A stretch of 31,550 bases of DNA from NCBI GenBank assembly GCA_043381765.1, contig JBHJMP010000854.1:1-31550 (forward strand), given 5' to 3'. The stretch is from Collodictyon triciliatum. Taxonomy: Eukaryota; CRuMs. Numbering within the stretch: position 1 is the first letter of the stretch; each line of letters begins with the position of its first letter. Of this stretch, positions 1-31,550 are shown in pieces. A model generated the notes under the pieces. That model was not told the origin of the DNA and did not search any database. It worked only from the letters and a program-made list of their open reading frames with translations. The position numbers and the translations under genes are program-made.

Positions 1-90
1 AAAAAAACAAAAAAACAAAAAAAACAAAAAAACAAAAAAACAAAAAAACAAAAAAACAAAAAAACAAAAAAAAAAAACAAAAAAAACAAA
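1..90. repeat. A-rich 8-bp tandem array at window start
   Basis: About ten copies of an (AAAAAAAC) unit with minor length variation. The array runs into the left edge of the window and decays by about position 105 into mixed A/C-rich sequence. It resembles the (CAAAAA)n array in a midasin intron at 8530-8630 but has a longer A run. It is cut by the window boundary, so its true length is unknown. Confidence 0.9.
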
Positions 91-105
91 GCAAAAGACA
101 AAGCA

Positions 106-309
106 CAGAACAAAACAAACATGAATCATACATATATGATATACACCTCATTCAGGATATTTTGATGGGGGTTTTCTCCACTTCAGTAATTGATACCGAC
201 ATCTGGATTTTCTTTTTATCTTAGAACCCCTCTGATTTTACAAAAGTTTCATATTTCTGTCGCATATAATCTTTTCCGATAGTAGTTTATAACATGTTTG
301 TCTATGTAG
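106..309. other. Unassigned sequence upstream of the first recognised CFAP92 exon
   Basis: AT-rich sequence with no convincing coding block on either strand. Position 309 ends a TAG that looks like a 3' splice site just before the first coding block, so the region probably contains the end of an intron. It may also hold further 5' exons too short or divergent to recognise. No promoter motif could be supported. Confidence 0.5.
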
Positions 310-7357
<7,048 letters not shown>

Positions 7358-7747
7358 GAGTTAATGACAAACTACCTCAAATCTCTTCTGCTTCTCCTTT
7401 TCGTGTGGCTTCGCGGGCGGAATGCATTCTGACTTGCCACCAAATACAACGTAGGCTATACGGCACACAGCACTATGACAAATCATCGCTGAATCACCTG
7501 TCACGCCGCAAATACACACCAGCAGACCTCTCTGATTGAATTAACCCCACCGGCAATTTGAAGCCAACACACGATATGCGTACTATAACCCCAGAGAGGA
7601 AAATAATTAAAATAATAATAATAATAATAACTACCGAGCAATCGATGCAGATTCATACAAAAAGCGGAGGATTATTTTCCTTTATGCCCAATCGTTAGCC
7701 ATATTTGTTATCCCACGCATCGGAAACACAGAGGTTGTATGTGTGCA
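7358..7747. other. 3'-to-3' intergenic gap between CFAP92-like gene and midasin
   Basis: 390 bp between the TAA of the + strand gene and the TGA of the - strand gene, so it must hold both 3' UTR ends. A short (AATA/ATA) run sits near 7597-7630. I find no exact AATAAA on the + strand and no TTTATT (AATAAA on the - strand). The polyadenylation signals are therefore variant, or lie inside the neighbouring gene. No other gene is evident. Confidence 0.75.

Positions 7748-31550
<23,803 letters not shown>

Overview
The window is nuclear DNA from an AT-rich, intron-dense eukaryote, probably a protist. Protein-coding signal appears only as short blocks of about 40-340 nt separated by GT-AG introns, mostly 40-350 bp. 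Simple-sequence arrays are abundant. I see no bacterial operon structure, rRNA, tRNA, transposon or CRISPR. A protist with many tiny introns and many microsatellites could be a rhizarian such as the foraminiferan Reticulomyxa filosa, but that is only a guess from genome style.

Layout. Positions 1-309 hold an A-rich 8-bp array and sequence I cannot assign. Positions 310-7357 (+) hold a gene of at least 28 exons encoding a CFAP92-like (DUF4550-type) cilia/flagella-associated protein. Its exons join in one uninterrupted frame of 869 codons plus a TAA stop. Positions 7358-7747 are a short 3'-to-3' intergenic gap. Positions 7748-31550 (-) hold most of midasin (MDN1/Rea1), the dynein-like AAA+ ATPase that remodels pre-60S ribosomes. 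It spans about 92 exons. Read 5' to 3' (high to low coordinates), they encode AAA3, AAA4, AAA5, the AAA6/linker region, the long linker, the acidic D/E-rich tail and the C-terminal MIDAS domain ending in a TGA stop. AAA1, AAA2 and the N-terminus lie beyond 31550.

I reconstructed the exons by hand from protein similarity, splice dinucleotides and reading phase. For midasin the phases chain without conflict from the stop to about 26,430. One junction near 26,520-26,640 and several exon edges above 29,000 remain unresolved.

All long tandem arrays within the two genes lie in introns, and both ends of the window lie in or next to tandem arrays. Several arrays with units of 3, 4 or 5 bp are all about 100-104 bp long. 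The two genes have no evident functional link: one concerns cilia and the other ribosome biogenesis.
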